Positions 34,559-44,376 of a DNA stretch of 64,000 bases are shown here, piece after piece. The notes under the pieces are model-generated. The model worked only from the letters and a program-made list of their open reading frames with translations. It was not told the origin of the DNA and did not search any database. Location of the stretch: NCBI GenBank assembly GCA_028829895.1, contig JALGAQ010000009.1:1116001-1180000 (forward strand). Reading direction: 5' to 3'. The number at the start of each line of letters is the position of its first letter. The first letter of the stretch is position 1. Source of the stretch: Sinotaia quadrata (Eukaryota > Mollusca > Gastropoda > Architaenioglossa > Viviparidae). Position numbers and translations under genes: made by a program.

Positions 34559-35278
34559 TTTGAACCAATTACATGAAACCAAATACTGTTCGAATGATAT
34601 CGATCAGGAAGCATTGTGACAAACTGATTGGCTAATGCTCAATCAATGTTGGATAACAAACCAGCAATAGCTTTATTGAAAATCAAAACTTGTATAATTC
34701 ATTCTGCTGAGCAGTGCCAACTCAATATTTCAAATTTACTCTTTCTTTACCATGCTGTTTTATCTCGTTCTTATTCAGCCAATATACCCAGCCTATTTTT
34801 CCACACTTTGACACTAATGCTATTTTCATTATTGCAATCAAGCGATTTCCCTATTCCCAATCCTACCAACTTTCTCGACCGAGTTCCCAATCCCCACGTT
34901 CAAACTGTGACGCTTTCCTGCCTTGATTTTCTATCAAGAGCGCCGTAACTGCCCTGGACACGCTATTCGAATCATCCCAGCATTCGATCCTGGCTGATCC
35001 TGGCCTGGTCGTCCGATTGAACAGCTGATTGGTCTGCACCATTTGGTTGAGTTATGCAGTCAGACATGTGCCTGCATGGTCAGTGACTCCACACCACGCC
35101 ATGATCTGTCGTTCTCTTGTTCTGATCAATAATTTATGGGTTTTTGTGCACTACCTGATCTAAATCGAGTGACTGAAATATGTGACTTAGAGAGAATCGA
35201 ACGCTAGACAAATCGAGTGTATTGGCTCCAAGCAAAACGTAATGATCGATTTGATAAATCTCCTAGCGGAAAGCGCAT
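34559..35278 (+). repeat. 0.7-kb inverted repeat R8, right arm
   Basis: Inverted partner of 27765-28465. The two arms are separated by 6.1 kb and enclose the ceramide synthase terminal exon. This arm has a replaced segment near 34917-34970 and shortens the shared open frame to 106 codons (34628-34948). Both arms end at the same base context (CTAGCGGAAAGCGCA), beyond which the flanks differ, which argues for two insertions of one element rather than one large inversion. Confidence 0.85.
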
Positions 35279-35279
35279 C

Positions 35280-35875
35280 AAATCTAAGCTATTAATTATT
35301 ATTCTACAAAATCTTTTTCGAAGTGTACAATTGAAATAATAATTTTGTGGCACAGATACGATCTGGGATGAAATTATTTCGAATACGATTAATCAGCGGG
35401 AAAATAATTATCACTATGCTGGTTAGTTGTTGCTTCGTGATAGAATTAAACGACTCAGCTTGTGGTTTCGTTCTTGACTTAAGTGTCTAACTGTTCATCT
35501 AAGCATTTTCGTTCTGCAAGAATGCTAATGTTTAAGATAGGATGATAGATAATGTGCTTGTTGAAGTTCGTCCATATCTATTTGACAGAAACGGTTTACA
35601 TGCATATTCATCACATTCTCAGCCTCATTGGTATGATCCAGGTGAAATTAGAGATACTCGTATGGGACCAGTTTATCAAGGTTACTAGGATCGAAACCGT
35701 GCTTCTACTGTTATAACCACATTGCATTTATTAATGGATTTGTGGCTCTTTGAACAGACTGATTAGTATACACACAACTTGCAAATTATTTTCCGCTATT
35801 TGTTGAGATTATTAAATAATAGTTTCAAATATCTAGTGTCTTCATAGGCGCCTGTACGTTTCAACTAGCACATAC
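35280..35875. other. Intronic DNA, unassigned
   Basis: AT-rich, nothing recognised. Confidence 0.35.
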
Positions 35876-35879
35876 TAGA

Positions 35880-36130
35880 AAATGAGTGTTCTTACCTCAG
35901 GTGGGCGCATTGGTACACAATCTTGGGAGTTTTTTGTAGGTGTACAACTGATAATGGGTAACGAACCAGAAACCTGTCTTGTGCCGCACCTGAATGCCAA
36001 CAAAAAGCCTTCCGAATTCAGTAGTATCGGTACCTTGCGTTACGGTCGTGGAAACAGAAATTTTGAGGTAACCAGTTGTTTACCCATGTGTATTGTGCAC
36101 TACGTGAACATGGCAGATTACCAAAGTGGT
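35880..36130 (+). mobile_element. Hammerhead SINE, family S1, plus-strand copy
   Basis: Antisense to the ceramide synthase gene, in its last intron. The head is degraded, with only GGTGGGCGCATTGG and GGGAGTTTTTTGTAGG aligning to the minus-strand copy at 34400-34330. The hammerhead follows at 35942-35984, then GCCAACAAAAAGCCTTCCGA, ATTCAGTAGTATCGG and a body shared, inverted, with 31258-31330. Confidence 0.6.
35942..35984 (+). ncRNA. Hammerhead ribozyme, type I, near-canonical
   Basis: Order: stem I GTACAA (35942-35947), CTGATAA (one change from CTGATGA), short stem II TGG/CCA (35955-35957 with 35966-35968), an intact GAA core (35969-35971), minimal stem III AC-CT-GT (35972-35977), cleavage triplet GTC (35976-35978), stem I return TTGTGC. 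Six stem I pairs form, one of them G-U. The G-to-A change in the first core is expected to be damaging. Confidence 0.6.
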
Positions 36131-36461
36131 GCGACAACATCAGTTATGTCGGTTCTGTCGTACATTGGAAATTCAATGCGTGGATCACAATGACAAGAAA
36201 TCTGTGGAACGGAAATAACGAGCACCTAACCGAAAATAGGTGGTAATTATCTATTTCAATCGATCACAACCCGCTGTACGACAACGCTTGATTGAAGGGG
36301 AGATGGGTGCAACCAATCGAAGAAATTTAAAAGGGAACACATTAGGACGTTGGATAAGTCGTTTGCCAAAGTTCCCCGCTACGATCTGAAAAAGCTGTGA
36401 ATTACACAAATATACACACTCAATCTGGATAATTAATTTTTTTGTACCACTGGTAGCTTAC

Positions 36462-36615
36462 CAAAAACCAGTAGATATGCAGCCCTTGCAAAGACCACAT
36501 GAGTGCATTACCCGACCAATATAGCGTAGCCGAAGTACATCCATAATGGAGAAACAGGCACCAGGTACTGGAGTTCAAAACCTTCAGCGGATACCAGTAG
36601 AGACGGAGAAGGATC
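36462..36615 (-). CDS. cers: Ceramide synthase, penultimate coding exon
   Basis: Encodes the last part of the TLC domain: ILLRLYWYPLKVLNSSTWCL (the family's R.V..PFWIL.. segment), a hydrophobic stretch, then SLQGLHIYWFL, matching the family's LQLLH..W motif in the final membrane helix. The exon is 154 bp, starting after a strong acceptor (CTTCCGATTTTTTAG) at 36615 and ending in TTTTTG|GTAAGC at 36462. It begins one base into a codon, so the missing upstream exon must end in phase 2. The Lag1 HD motif and catalytic histidines belong to upstream exons not seen here. The last intron joins it in frame to 32192-32413. Confidence 0.82.
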
Positions 36616-36679
36616 CTAAAAAATCGGAAGAACAAAAGCATTCTCATCGATAGTTGTAGGGAACGTGATTAGGCCCACT

Positions 36680-37260
36680 TCTAGCCGACATCTTCATGGG
36701 CAGAATGGAAAAACGACTCCAAAATGAGATAGAACAGATGCATCTTTATCGACGACATGTGGATGATATATTCGTCATCCTACCAAACACAGCTAACTTA
36801 TCGTCTACTATCAATATACTTAACAAAGCACATGAAGCTATCATATTCACCCCCAGAATCGGAGTTAAATGGGCAAGTTACACTTCTTAGACGTGGGTCT
36901 ACGAAGACGTTAAGAGAGGACGGTCTACCGCAAACCCACATGGACAGACCAGTATATCAACTTTCAAAGCTTTGTCCCACTGAAACAGAAGCGAAACTTA
37001 GTTAAACGTCTCGCATCAAGAGCTCGGACGAAACCTTACAAGAACTGTTGTTCGTTAAAAATGTTCTAAGGAAAATGGCTTCCCAGAAGGTTTCCTCTCC
37101 AGAAACATGACTGTCAGAACACAAAAAGAAGTGGCAAACAGTCAAACGTAAACCAGTGTACCTTAATCTCCCATTCAAGGGTGACTTAGCGGCAGAACGT
37201 ATCAATCGCAGACTATACAGTTCTTTAAGAAAATTTTTTTCCATCCGCCACACTCCGTAG
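36680..37260 (+). pseudogene. PLE-B RT C-terminal half and connector
   Basis: LGPLLADIFMGRMEKRLQNE (motif B end) leads to LYRRHVDDIFVILPN. The motif C Tyr is His here (HVDD instead of YVDD), with both Asp retained. Frames then alternate (36757-37005) through the IRFT.ESE and FLDVGL-equivalent thumb, and the connector with LPFKGDLAAERINRRLYSSL read in a third frame. It is broken by at least three frameshifts. Confidence 0.78.
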
Positions 37261-37600
37261 TGGGTCTAAAACCAGGGCCTGTGATATATACTAACATCAA
37301 GGATAAGATACCGGTCCTCGACCGTTGTGCAGCGGAATATATTGCTCGCAGGACGGGGCGTCTATCTAAGAGAATAAAGGAGCATCATCTAGCCCGGCTG
37401 GGATCTGGTGTCACTAAGTCAACCAATAATGCGATACTCGCACACTTGGTTGAAACGGATCACAAGATCTCGAAAAAGGATACTTTCAACGTCGTATAAA
37501 GAGTGCCGACCCACTATCCAAAAGGTGTGAGATGCAAAGTTACGTCAATCACAGAGGCGATTACAATCAAAAATCGATCACCTTTATTCTGTTGGCAGAA
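37260..37600 (+). pseudogene. PLE-B GIY-YIG nuclease, broken
   Basis: Contains NIKDKIPVLDR, then CAAEYIARRTGRLSKRIKEH, LARLGSGVTKSTNNAILAHL and VETDHKISKKDTF, followed by a stop and then VPTHYPKGVRCKV and ITEAITIKN. About 12 residues between VLDQ and CAAEY (including the first Tyr of the GIY motif) are deleted, and the YVGRT motif reads YIARRT, so nuclease activity is not expected. Confidence 0.78.
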
Positions 37601-37864
37601 AAGATTGAGTCACATGATCCAACTTCCCTGGGCCTTTGTTTCGAATGCTTTCCAATCAAACCGCTCAGTGTCATGTGACTCATGATCCAATCAACGAGAT
37701 CAATTCCCCACCTAACGCTTGCCAGTTATAACGGACAATATTATGTTACGGTCATGTTTTCTGTATACGCGAAGATAATAACCTATGCTATGTTTAGAAC
37801 TGAGGAAGAGTAGCTGAATACACTTATGTACTTCTAATTTCGTTGTTCTCTATTAGTATATAAT

Positions 37865-38335
37865 GGGAACGTGATTACTTTACTCAGCTTCGTTTTCATC
37901 ATTGGACTGGGATATTTACCATGCAGGATATTCGGCGGGGATGAAATGTCGGAAAGTTAACACCTACGTTATATTCAGTGCGGACGGAAATATGGAATAT
38001 TATCTATTTGATATAATGTATCGATTGATCATCAATATAAATTGCGCAGCAAATGAAACCGAGAACGGAATTCTGATGGTTGCGGATCATTGCGGATGGT
38101 TGCGGCAATTCCCTAGGCTGATGGACTCTATTCTTGACAGCCTAAGTTCTGTTCTTTGGTCCGGCGACTTTGCGCGGTCTTGATCTAGTTTTGTAGTCGC
38201 CAACTGATGAGATTCATCGCACATTCTTCGCCTGGTTGATGGCTCCGCATTCGAAGAAGTCCTTCTGGCTTTACGTCACGGCGTGAATAGGCCTCGACAC
38301 GGGATCTAGGTCATCGAATGGTGCGTAGGTAAGGG
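37865..38335. other. Unassigned DNA
   Basis: No gene recognised. GATGGTTGCGGATCATTGCG and its near repeat GATGGTTGCGGCAATTCC (38077-38112) are a local duplication. Confidence 0.35.
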
Positions 38336-38339
38336 GGGT

Positions 38340-38590
38340 TACGAGCAATATCGCATGGCTTGATGACAGAGAACATGGAACAATGACAAGACAGGCAGAG
38401 GAGAAAACTCAACACAGGTGCTTGGACAAATCGAAAAATGAAGACTTCGATCCAGTTTCCAGTTTGCTATATAATGACAGTCACACAATACTCTGTACAC
38501 CTTTTTTACCTCGACAAAGGTCTTGCAGTGGCAGACCGAAACGTTGGTAGAATAATAAAATACGCCGATTGTTGTCAAGAGTATTTGTTT
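38340..38590 (+). repeat. Dispersed repeat R1, copy 2
   Basis: Partner of 9250-9605. Shared blocks end in GCAGTGGCAGACCGAAACGT, TGGTAGAATAATAAAATACG and CCGATTGTTGTCAAG, a retroelement-type 3' end. Confidence 0.6.
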
Positions 38591-38594
38591 TTAC

Positions 38595-39380
38595 AAAGTC
38601 CTTCAAGCCTTTGATTGATTTTAAACCGCTAGCGCATTCATCATATAGGAATAATAAAATAAAAAATAGTGTACACGCAAATGAAAGGAGAAAGGACTGT
38701 CTGCTGACGTAACAATTGTATTGCGTTAGTTGTTCCTAGGATGAATAGATTGGAGATTTCTTTTAGATCACCGGACTTTTAAAGGTGCGGTGGAATGCTC
38801 AGGAAAACATATATCTATGCTTCCACATCTCTGTACCAGAATGGCAATCATTTCAGCTAGATTTATTTTTAGATAGGGAACTCCAGAACAGATTTTTATG
38901 CTAAATTAGGAAAAGGCTGTGTGATAACTTATGGTATTAAAGTTTTAGGAAAAAACCGTTGGGGGCTGATTGACGCGGATAAGCGTTATGGTTACATTTT
39001 TTGCTGTGAAACTTGAAACGTTTAATCAAGTAAGAAACATCTCGAGCTGTTGAAAAATTCCCGTCAGATGAAATTAGAGAATAACGTTATTTGAAATACA
39101 TGTGAGTGTACGGATTATACGTAACATCGCATGCGTCTCAAAAAGTTTGGAAAAGTTTTCAATCAAGTGAGATTTAGGAAAAATGATGATACATTTCCGG
39201 TTCGTGATTTGAAGGACGAGCCGAATAGTTAGAATAAAAGAATCAGTTATGTTCAATGGATCAGTTATCCTTTGCCAGGATAAGTCTGCTCCATTTTCAT
39301 TAGGTCTATTTAGGATTTGATACGAATCATCAAGCTACCTATATTGAAATGTCTCAGTTAGATCTCAATAGATATCCACA
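38595..39380. other. Unassigned DNA
   Basis: AT-rich, with no recognisable gene or shared repeat. Confidence 0.35.
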
Positions 39381-39383
39381 TGC

Positions 39384-39610
39384 GTATTCAGCTACTCTTC
39401 CTCAGTTCTAAACGTAGCACAAGTTATTTGTCGTATGTAAGAAACAGAACCCTACCGATCACCCAGTTAATTCTTAGCAGTGCAGAAAGTACAATGTAAT
39501 GTACGGTTCCCTTTCTTTACATATGAAGAAAAATAACCTAAGCTAAGTGTAGAACTGACGAAGAGTAACTGAATACATATATGTACTTCTAATTTCGTTG
39601 TTCTCTACCT
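39384..39610. repeat. PLE-B tail-to-tail inverted pair
   Basis: Left arm 39384-39456 and right arm 39501-39576 are inverted copies of the PLE-B tail (GTATTCAGCTACTCTTCCTC against its complement ending in TAACTGAATAC), with a 44-bp spacer and no protein between them. The outer right side continues with ACTTCTAATTTCGTTGTTCT. The layout matches 23363-24276 with the coding part removed. Confidence 0.75.
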
Positions 39611-39719
39611 AAATTGTACAAGAGCTGAGCTGTATGATGGGAACAAATGCATGTGAATTTTCTCGTGCTTCAGACTTGGTTATCACGTATTTTATCTTAG
39701 CCGATCATGACAACTCCAC

Positions 39720-39960
39720 TCCATATTGCTCGTTGTACACATATACACGATTCAACAATCACTGACAGTTTTTTGACGTACGTGTTTGTTTCGTGTGAAA
39801 CAGTGTACCGGAGCATGCTCCTTGAGCCTCTTAGACAGCCAGCCAGCCGTGCGACTAATACACTCCACTACACAACAGCAGGAAAATCAACAGACCACCA
39901 CGGAAGAGAGTACCTAACCTTTGAGGTTAATTGATGTTAGGAGCCGAGTCGAGTGGTGGC
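39720..39960 (-). pseudogene. PLE-B GIY-YIG fragment
   Basis: On the minus strand, fragments equivalent to INLKDKIPVL.., then FSCCCA.EYVGRTTRRLSKR (here CISRTAGWLSKRLKEHAP) and the first part of the loop that follows. It has frameshifts and stops. It could be the displaced coding part of the tail-only structure 110 bp away. Confidence 0.55.
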
Positions 39961-39964
39961 TGGA

Positions 39965-40755
39965 AGTGCTCTACCTAGAGAGAATATCCAAAACTTGTTG
40001 ATTGATATGTTCAACTGCCAATTTCCAGTTGAATAGAAGTTGATCTTCGACTGTCCTCCCTTCGTTTCCATTTGTGTTTGCATTGCTGGGCTCCGAGAAA
40101 TGAAATGAGAAAACGATCTCCTGCAAGTTATATATCATAAACAAGAGTTCCAGATCTAATGCTTCGTCGGAGCTTCGTCATTTCAAAGTTTATAGCTACA
40201 CCGTCAATCTTTAGGCTAGACAAAGGGAGTAATTAATATCTTAAGCAAAGCGATGACTAGTCCGAACGTAGCATTCAATGTATTTCCTTGGATTATATCA
40301 ATGCAGCCATTGATTGAGTATGTCAACAGGAGACGGAAATAGCTCGTGTGGCTGATTCAGGTCAACACAAAACGATTCTAGTAATCGACGGACAGCTTTG
40401 TGTCCAGTCCACGCAAAATAATGGGATAACTCTCAGACATTTTCATGATGCCAAGTAAAGAAGACTTTCCAAGGTGACATCGCACAAGTGCTGTTTAGCT
40501 CAGGCACCAGGTTTACTCTGGAGTTCAATGCACCATCGGTAGAGCACACATGCACGCAACGGCTCTAAAGAGTTAAGTCAGGTATTTTTCTTGGATAATG
40601 CTCGTATTCGTTCTAGTTTTATCCAAGAAACTCCGCAAAAGATTATTTCGAATGTTGGAAGAATCGTAAACTAAATGGGACTCCCACTATTATCCAGACA
40701 GCCATATCGAGCAGTTAAAAAAATAAAAGCGTTTCCGCCCAGCCTATAGATGCCT
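39965..40755. other. Unassigned DNA
   Basis: Nothing recognised. Confidence 0.35.
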
Positions 40756-40759
40756 TATG

Positions 40760-40965
40760 TGGTTCGTTGGGTTGAGTTGGCGGTTTCTTACTCTTCAGTC
40801 AAACATTATCATTCACAATTTTCCATTTGTGTAGTTGGTATTGTGTGTTTGTTGAGTTTCTTACAAGGGGTCTTTGACCATGGGCCCCCCTTCAATTGTA
40901 ATCCGATATATTTGGTAATAAAAAGAATACATTGCTTGGTTTTGAGTATAACGTTGAATCTCATT
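40760..40965 (+). repeat. Dispersed repeat R5, copy 1
   Basis: Shares TTCCATTTGTGTAGTxG, GTGTxTTxGTTGAGTxTCTxA and GGGGTCTTTGACCATGGGC-like blocks and TTGTAATCxxATATATT with 50395-50610. No protein recognised. Confidence 0.6.
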
Positions 40966-41224
40966 TTTTTTCTCTAGTTATCCTTTAGTTTTTTTGAGAA
41001 GAGTTGAGTTGAGTCTGTTAACTACCGCGAATCTCACCAACCGATATATCTGGTGGATTCTGATCAACATCTTGTTTGCATTCAGATTTAGGGCAATTGT
41101 ACGCGGTAATGATGTCAAGTACCAGTTTCAAAGATCGCTGGATCCTTTTGGACTCACATTGCTATTACAGCCGTTGGACCGCTTTGAATGCGTTGGTCTG
41201 ACACTCACAAAAATGATATGAGCA

Positions 41225-41326
41225 CAGTGGAAGCCCGGTTGTGGACCACGCGGGTTAGAAGAACAATTCGATTAAAGGACCACTTTTTCTGTTACCACGA
41301 GTGGTCCGCTAACCGGGATTCCACTG
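41225..41326. mobile_element. 102-bp miniature inverted-repeat element
   Basis: Left terminus CAGTGGAAGCCCGGTTGTGG and right terminus (complement) CAGTGGAATCCCGGTTAGCG continue into GGACCACxCGxG, giving ~32-bp terminal inverted repeats with few mismatches and a ~40-bp centre. Direct CA dinucleotides flank both ends. The CAGT-ended TIR is common among Tc1/mariner/pogo-group DNA transposons, but no transposase is present, so the superfamily is not established. Confidence 0.7.
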
Positions 41327-41504
41327 CACTGAAGAAATTTCCACTTGGATAGATAAGCATCTCCAGCGACAAAAAAGAAGTTGGATGGATAACATAAAAA
41401 ACTTGATAAATATGAATATGATTAATTTGCTACGCACTGCGAATAAAGAGGAGCTTTAGTGAGGATCATCGCTTCCTCGAACTCTGTTTTCTTCCACGAT
41501 CGGG

Positions 41505-41615
41505 GATGTCAAGAGCAAATTGTGTACGCCAACCTGGTGACACACCCAGTGCTAAACAATTCTGTGAGTTATTCTTGGGTGTAATACTACCCTATTCCCC
41601 AAACCGAAGTGCCGG
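41505..41615 (+). repeat. Dispersed repeat R6, copy 2
   Basis: Partner of 24770-24855, sharing GTGTACGCCAACCTGGTGAC-like and GTTATTCTTGGGTGTAATAC blocks. Confidence 0.5.
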
Positions 41616-41714
41616 ATTGGATTCGATCACAGTTCGCTTTCTTCAGAGTTAAGTATGTTATCCACTACCACCCCAACACAAAAGACTCAACAGAATATCC
41701 GCCAATCCTGGACG

Positions 41715-42475
41715 GTGTGCTCGCACTAGCAACGCCAGCTAAACGTGTTCCACTTGCGAAATCTTCGGAGAATATTACACATAAAATCGCAAGATGACAT
41801 CTCTAACAACGCCGTCCTGCAACGAGCCGGACCCAAAGTATGTTCGCTCTCCTGGCTCACAGACGTCTGCGTTGGATTGGCCAGGAATGGATGAAAAGGC
41901 CATGCTATACGGTGAACTTGCCACTGGCTCAAGGTCAATCAGAAGACCAAACGTGCGTTACAAGGATGTCTTCAAGCGAGACACCAAATGCGGAGAAATC
42001 GACCTCGCTAACTGGAAAGAATGTGCAGCGGATCGCAACAGCTGGTGAAGTATCATAAAGGCAGTAGCTACAAGAGTACACCGTGGCCACATGAAGTCGT
42101 TGGATAGGAAAACAACCAAACAACCCGTTGTCTGTAGCGACTGTGACAAAGTGTGCTTGTCTAGTATAAGCTTCCACAGTAACATTTAAAAACGAAAATA
42201 AAATCGAAGCGAAATGACAATCGAACATATTGATAATAAAGATAATAATAATAATAACAATAATAATCACAATGATAATAATAAATACAATAATAATAAC
42301 ATTATAATGATTCTGAAAATAATAAAAAAACAAATGAAAAGAAAATTACTACTATTATTATCGATGTCACTATAAAATTTAGGATTAAATTAGTTAGGAA
42401 GAAAAAAATAAACATAAAGTAAAACCAAATGAAATATAAATAAATTTTTTTGGAAAATTAAGAGATGCTTCAATA
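41715..42475 (+). mobile_element. LINE 3' part, copy D, split by a PLE insertion
   Basis: Matches copy B from the YGSETW region onward: ACxCCAGCTAAACGTGTTCC (41737), CAAGATGACATCTCTAACAA, RRLRWIGQEWMKRP.., GSRSIRRPN and the zinc-knuckle block (42120-42180, with CSDCDKVCLSSISFHS-like residues), then an (AAT)n-rich 3' UTR to about 42475. The 3' terminal block that follows at 57640-57690 in copy B is found here at 44645-44710, on the far side of the PLE-B element. Confidence 0.8.
42237..42312. repeat. Imperfect (TAA)n tract in LINE 3' UTR
   Basis: AATAATAATAACAATAATAA-type repeats within the 3' UTR of LINE copy D. Confidence 0.85.
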
Positions 42476-42496
42476 AACCAAAACTGGCAAAACTTA

Positions 42497-43297
42497 GTGA
42501 AGAAAAACCACGTTCGCAGTTCCCAAGCCATCCGAGCAAGTACGTTCATAATTTATCAGACTACTACTACCCTGCTCGAAGTGCTATCCTTAGGACCAAA
42601 GTTCAGCTGTCCACACTACAGAAACAACCAGCTAAAAATTGAAGTTCAGTTTGAAAATTTATACGATCAAGTATGTCAACTGACCCCAATGCCAGATGTA
42701 TCTATTGAACATTTCAAATCCGACCTTGTGAACTGCTGTTACCGATATCAACGAACCAATATTACACATGATGGCCCGGTTACACGCAAGCACCTTGAAG
42801 CGTTGAAGATGCTACTATCACGCTCAGATGTCCTCATCACAAGACCGGACAAAGGAGCAGGGATAGTTCTGATTAATAAGGAGGATTATGTTAAGAAAAT
42901 GAATGACATCATCTCAAATAGAAGAATGTTCAATATCAGTGAAGACAATAAAGACAAAACGCAACAAATAGAGTCCCAACTGACGAAAAGGCTTAAGCAG
43001 CTGCTACATCAAGGCCTACTAACTCAGGATCAGTTTGATTCAATCAAACCGAATGACTCCATTATCCCTCGACTCTGTGGTCATCCGAAAATTCATAAGC
43101 CAAATATCCCTTTGAGGCCGATCTTGGATATGAGAGACTGTCCATATCATACGTTAGCACGCTGGCTATCGATGTTGCTCGAGCCTATCAGACAGAAATT
43201 ATGTCCATGCAATCTGCGGGACACATTTGAGTTCGTTGACTGCATAAAGAATATCAAAGTACCAGATGGTCAAATGTGCTCAATCATCATCTGTGAT
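42497..43297 (+). pseudogene. PLE-B N-terminus and RT fingers
   Basis: A 267-codon frame containing VLSLGPKFSCP (a conserved PLE N-terminal motif), ALKMLLSRSDVLITRPDKGA followed by GIVLINKEDY (RT motif 1), SIIPRLCGHPKIHKPNIPLR (motif 2 region) and RWLSMLLEPIRQKL. It stops right after MCSIIICD, exactly where palm motif A (..D..SLFTNVP) should start. The missing catalytic Asp block shows that the stop is a deletion junction, not a natural end. Confidence 0.88.
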
Positions 43298-43835
43298 TAA
43301 AGAGCTACTCTTACGATGTACTTTCAATGTACAGTTCAAATTTAACGGCCAACTATACCACCAGACAGATGTAGTAGCGATGGGCTCACCATTAGGCCCG
43401 TTTTTAGCTGACATCTTCATGGGTGTGATTGAGAATCGACTCAGAGATGAGATAGGACAGATGCGTCTATATCGACGATACGTGGATGATATCTTCGTCA
43501 TCCTACCAAATACAGCAAGCTTATCGTCCACTGTCAATATACTTGACAATGCGCACGAAGCTATCAGATTCACTTCAGAATCGGAATCGAATGGCAAGTT
43601 TCACTTCTTAGACGTGGGACTACAAAGACGTGAAGATGGCACACTGAAAAGGACGGTCTACCGGAAGCCCACATGGACAGGCCAATATATCAACTTTCAG
43701 AGCTTCGTACCATTGAAACAGAAGAGAAACCCAGTTAGATGTCTCGCGGCAAGAGCAAAGAAGATCTGTTCTGATGAAACTGTGGAACAAGAACATCTAA
43801 CCATTAAAAATATTCTGCGAGGAAAACGGCTTTCC
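43298..43835 (+). pseudogene. PLE-B RT palm C-terminus and thumb
   Basis: Resumes with KELLLRCTFNVQFKFNGQLY, then DVVAMGSPLGPFLADIFMG (motif B), MRLYRRYVDDIFVILPN (motif C, intact YVDD), FTSESESNGKFHFLDVGLQR (motif D and E region) and RKPTWTGQYINFQSFVPLKQ. About 60-70 residues between this and the preceding frame, including motif A, are gone. Frame is lost near 43830 at a GGAAAACGG context. Confidence 0.88.
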
Positions 43836-44376
43836 AGAAGGCTTCATCTCCAGAAACATGACGGCTGAAGCACAAAAGGAAGAAGTGGCGACAGTCGAAA
43901 ATAAACCAGTTTACCTTAAACCACCACTCAAGGGCGACTTGGCGGCGGATCATGTTAATCGCAAACTATACAGTTCTTTAAGTAGAACTTTTCCATCTGT
44001 CACACTCCGTAGCTGGTTTACAACCAGGCCGATGATATCAATTAACCTCAAGGATAAGATACCGGTCCTCGACCAATCAATGGTGATCTACTTATTTTCC
44101 TGCTGCTGTGCAGCGGAATATGTTGGTCGCACGACGAGGCGTCTGTCTAAGAGAATAAAAGAGCATCATCCAGCCCGGCTGGGATCGGGTGTCACTAAGT
44201 CGATCAATAGTGCGATACTCGCACATTTGGTTGAAACGGATCACCGCATCTCGAAAAAGGATGCTTTTAGGGTCATATACACAGTACCAAACCATTATCC
44301 AAAAGGTGTGAGATGCAAAGTTCTGTCAATCGCAGAAACCATTGCAATCAAAAATCGATCACCTTCACTCTGTTGA
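43836..44376 (+). pseudogene. PLE-B connector and GIY-YIG nuclease, intact frame
   Basis: An uninterrupted 172-codon frame from 43858: connector with KPVYLKPPLKGDLAADHVNR, then NLKDKIPVLDQSMVIYLFSC, CCAAEYVGRTTRRLSKRIKE, HHPARLGSGVTKSINSAILA, HLVETDHRISKKDAF and SIAETIAIKNRSPSLC, ending in a stop. This is the best nuclease in the window: the YxF..YVG pair, the Arg of RRLSKR and the Glu-His are all present. In PLEs it is thought to make the target-site nick. It lacks its own start because it is the C-terminal part of the RT protein. Confidence 0.88.

Larger units (their letters stand above)
32414..36461 (-). other. Ceramide synthase last intron, repeat-filled
   Basis: Inferred 4048-bp intron with a GTAAGC donor (minus strand, 36461-36456) and a CTTTCTCAG acceptor. 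It contains an R2 retroposon end, a telomere-like tract, SINE family S1 copies and the right arm of inverted repeat R8. Confidence 0.75.
36672..37862 (+). mobile_element. PLE-B copy, 5'-truncated, beside a host exon
   Basis: Plus-strand PLE-B starting at RT motif B, only about 55 bp from the ceramide synthase exon and antisense to it, so it lies in the next intron up. It contains RT motif C and thumb, the connector, GIY-YIG and the 3' tail (37778-37856: TTTAGAACTGAGGAAGAGTA, then TTTCGTTGTTCTCTATTAG). Several frameshifts and stops are present. Confidence 0.82.

Noticed and set aside
38200..38235. CTGATGAGATTCATC with a small stem II
   Set aside because: No GAA core or stem III follows.
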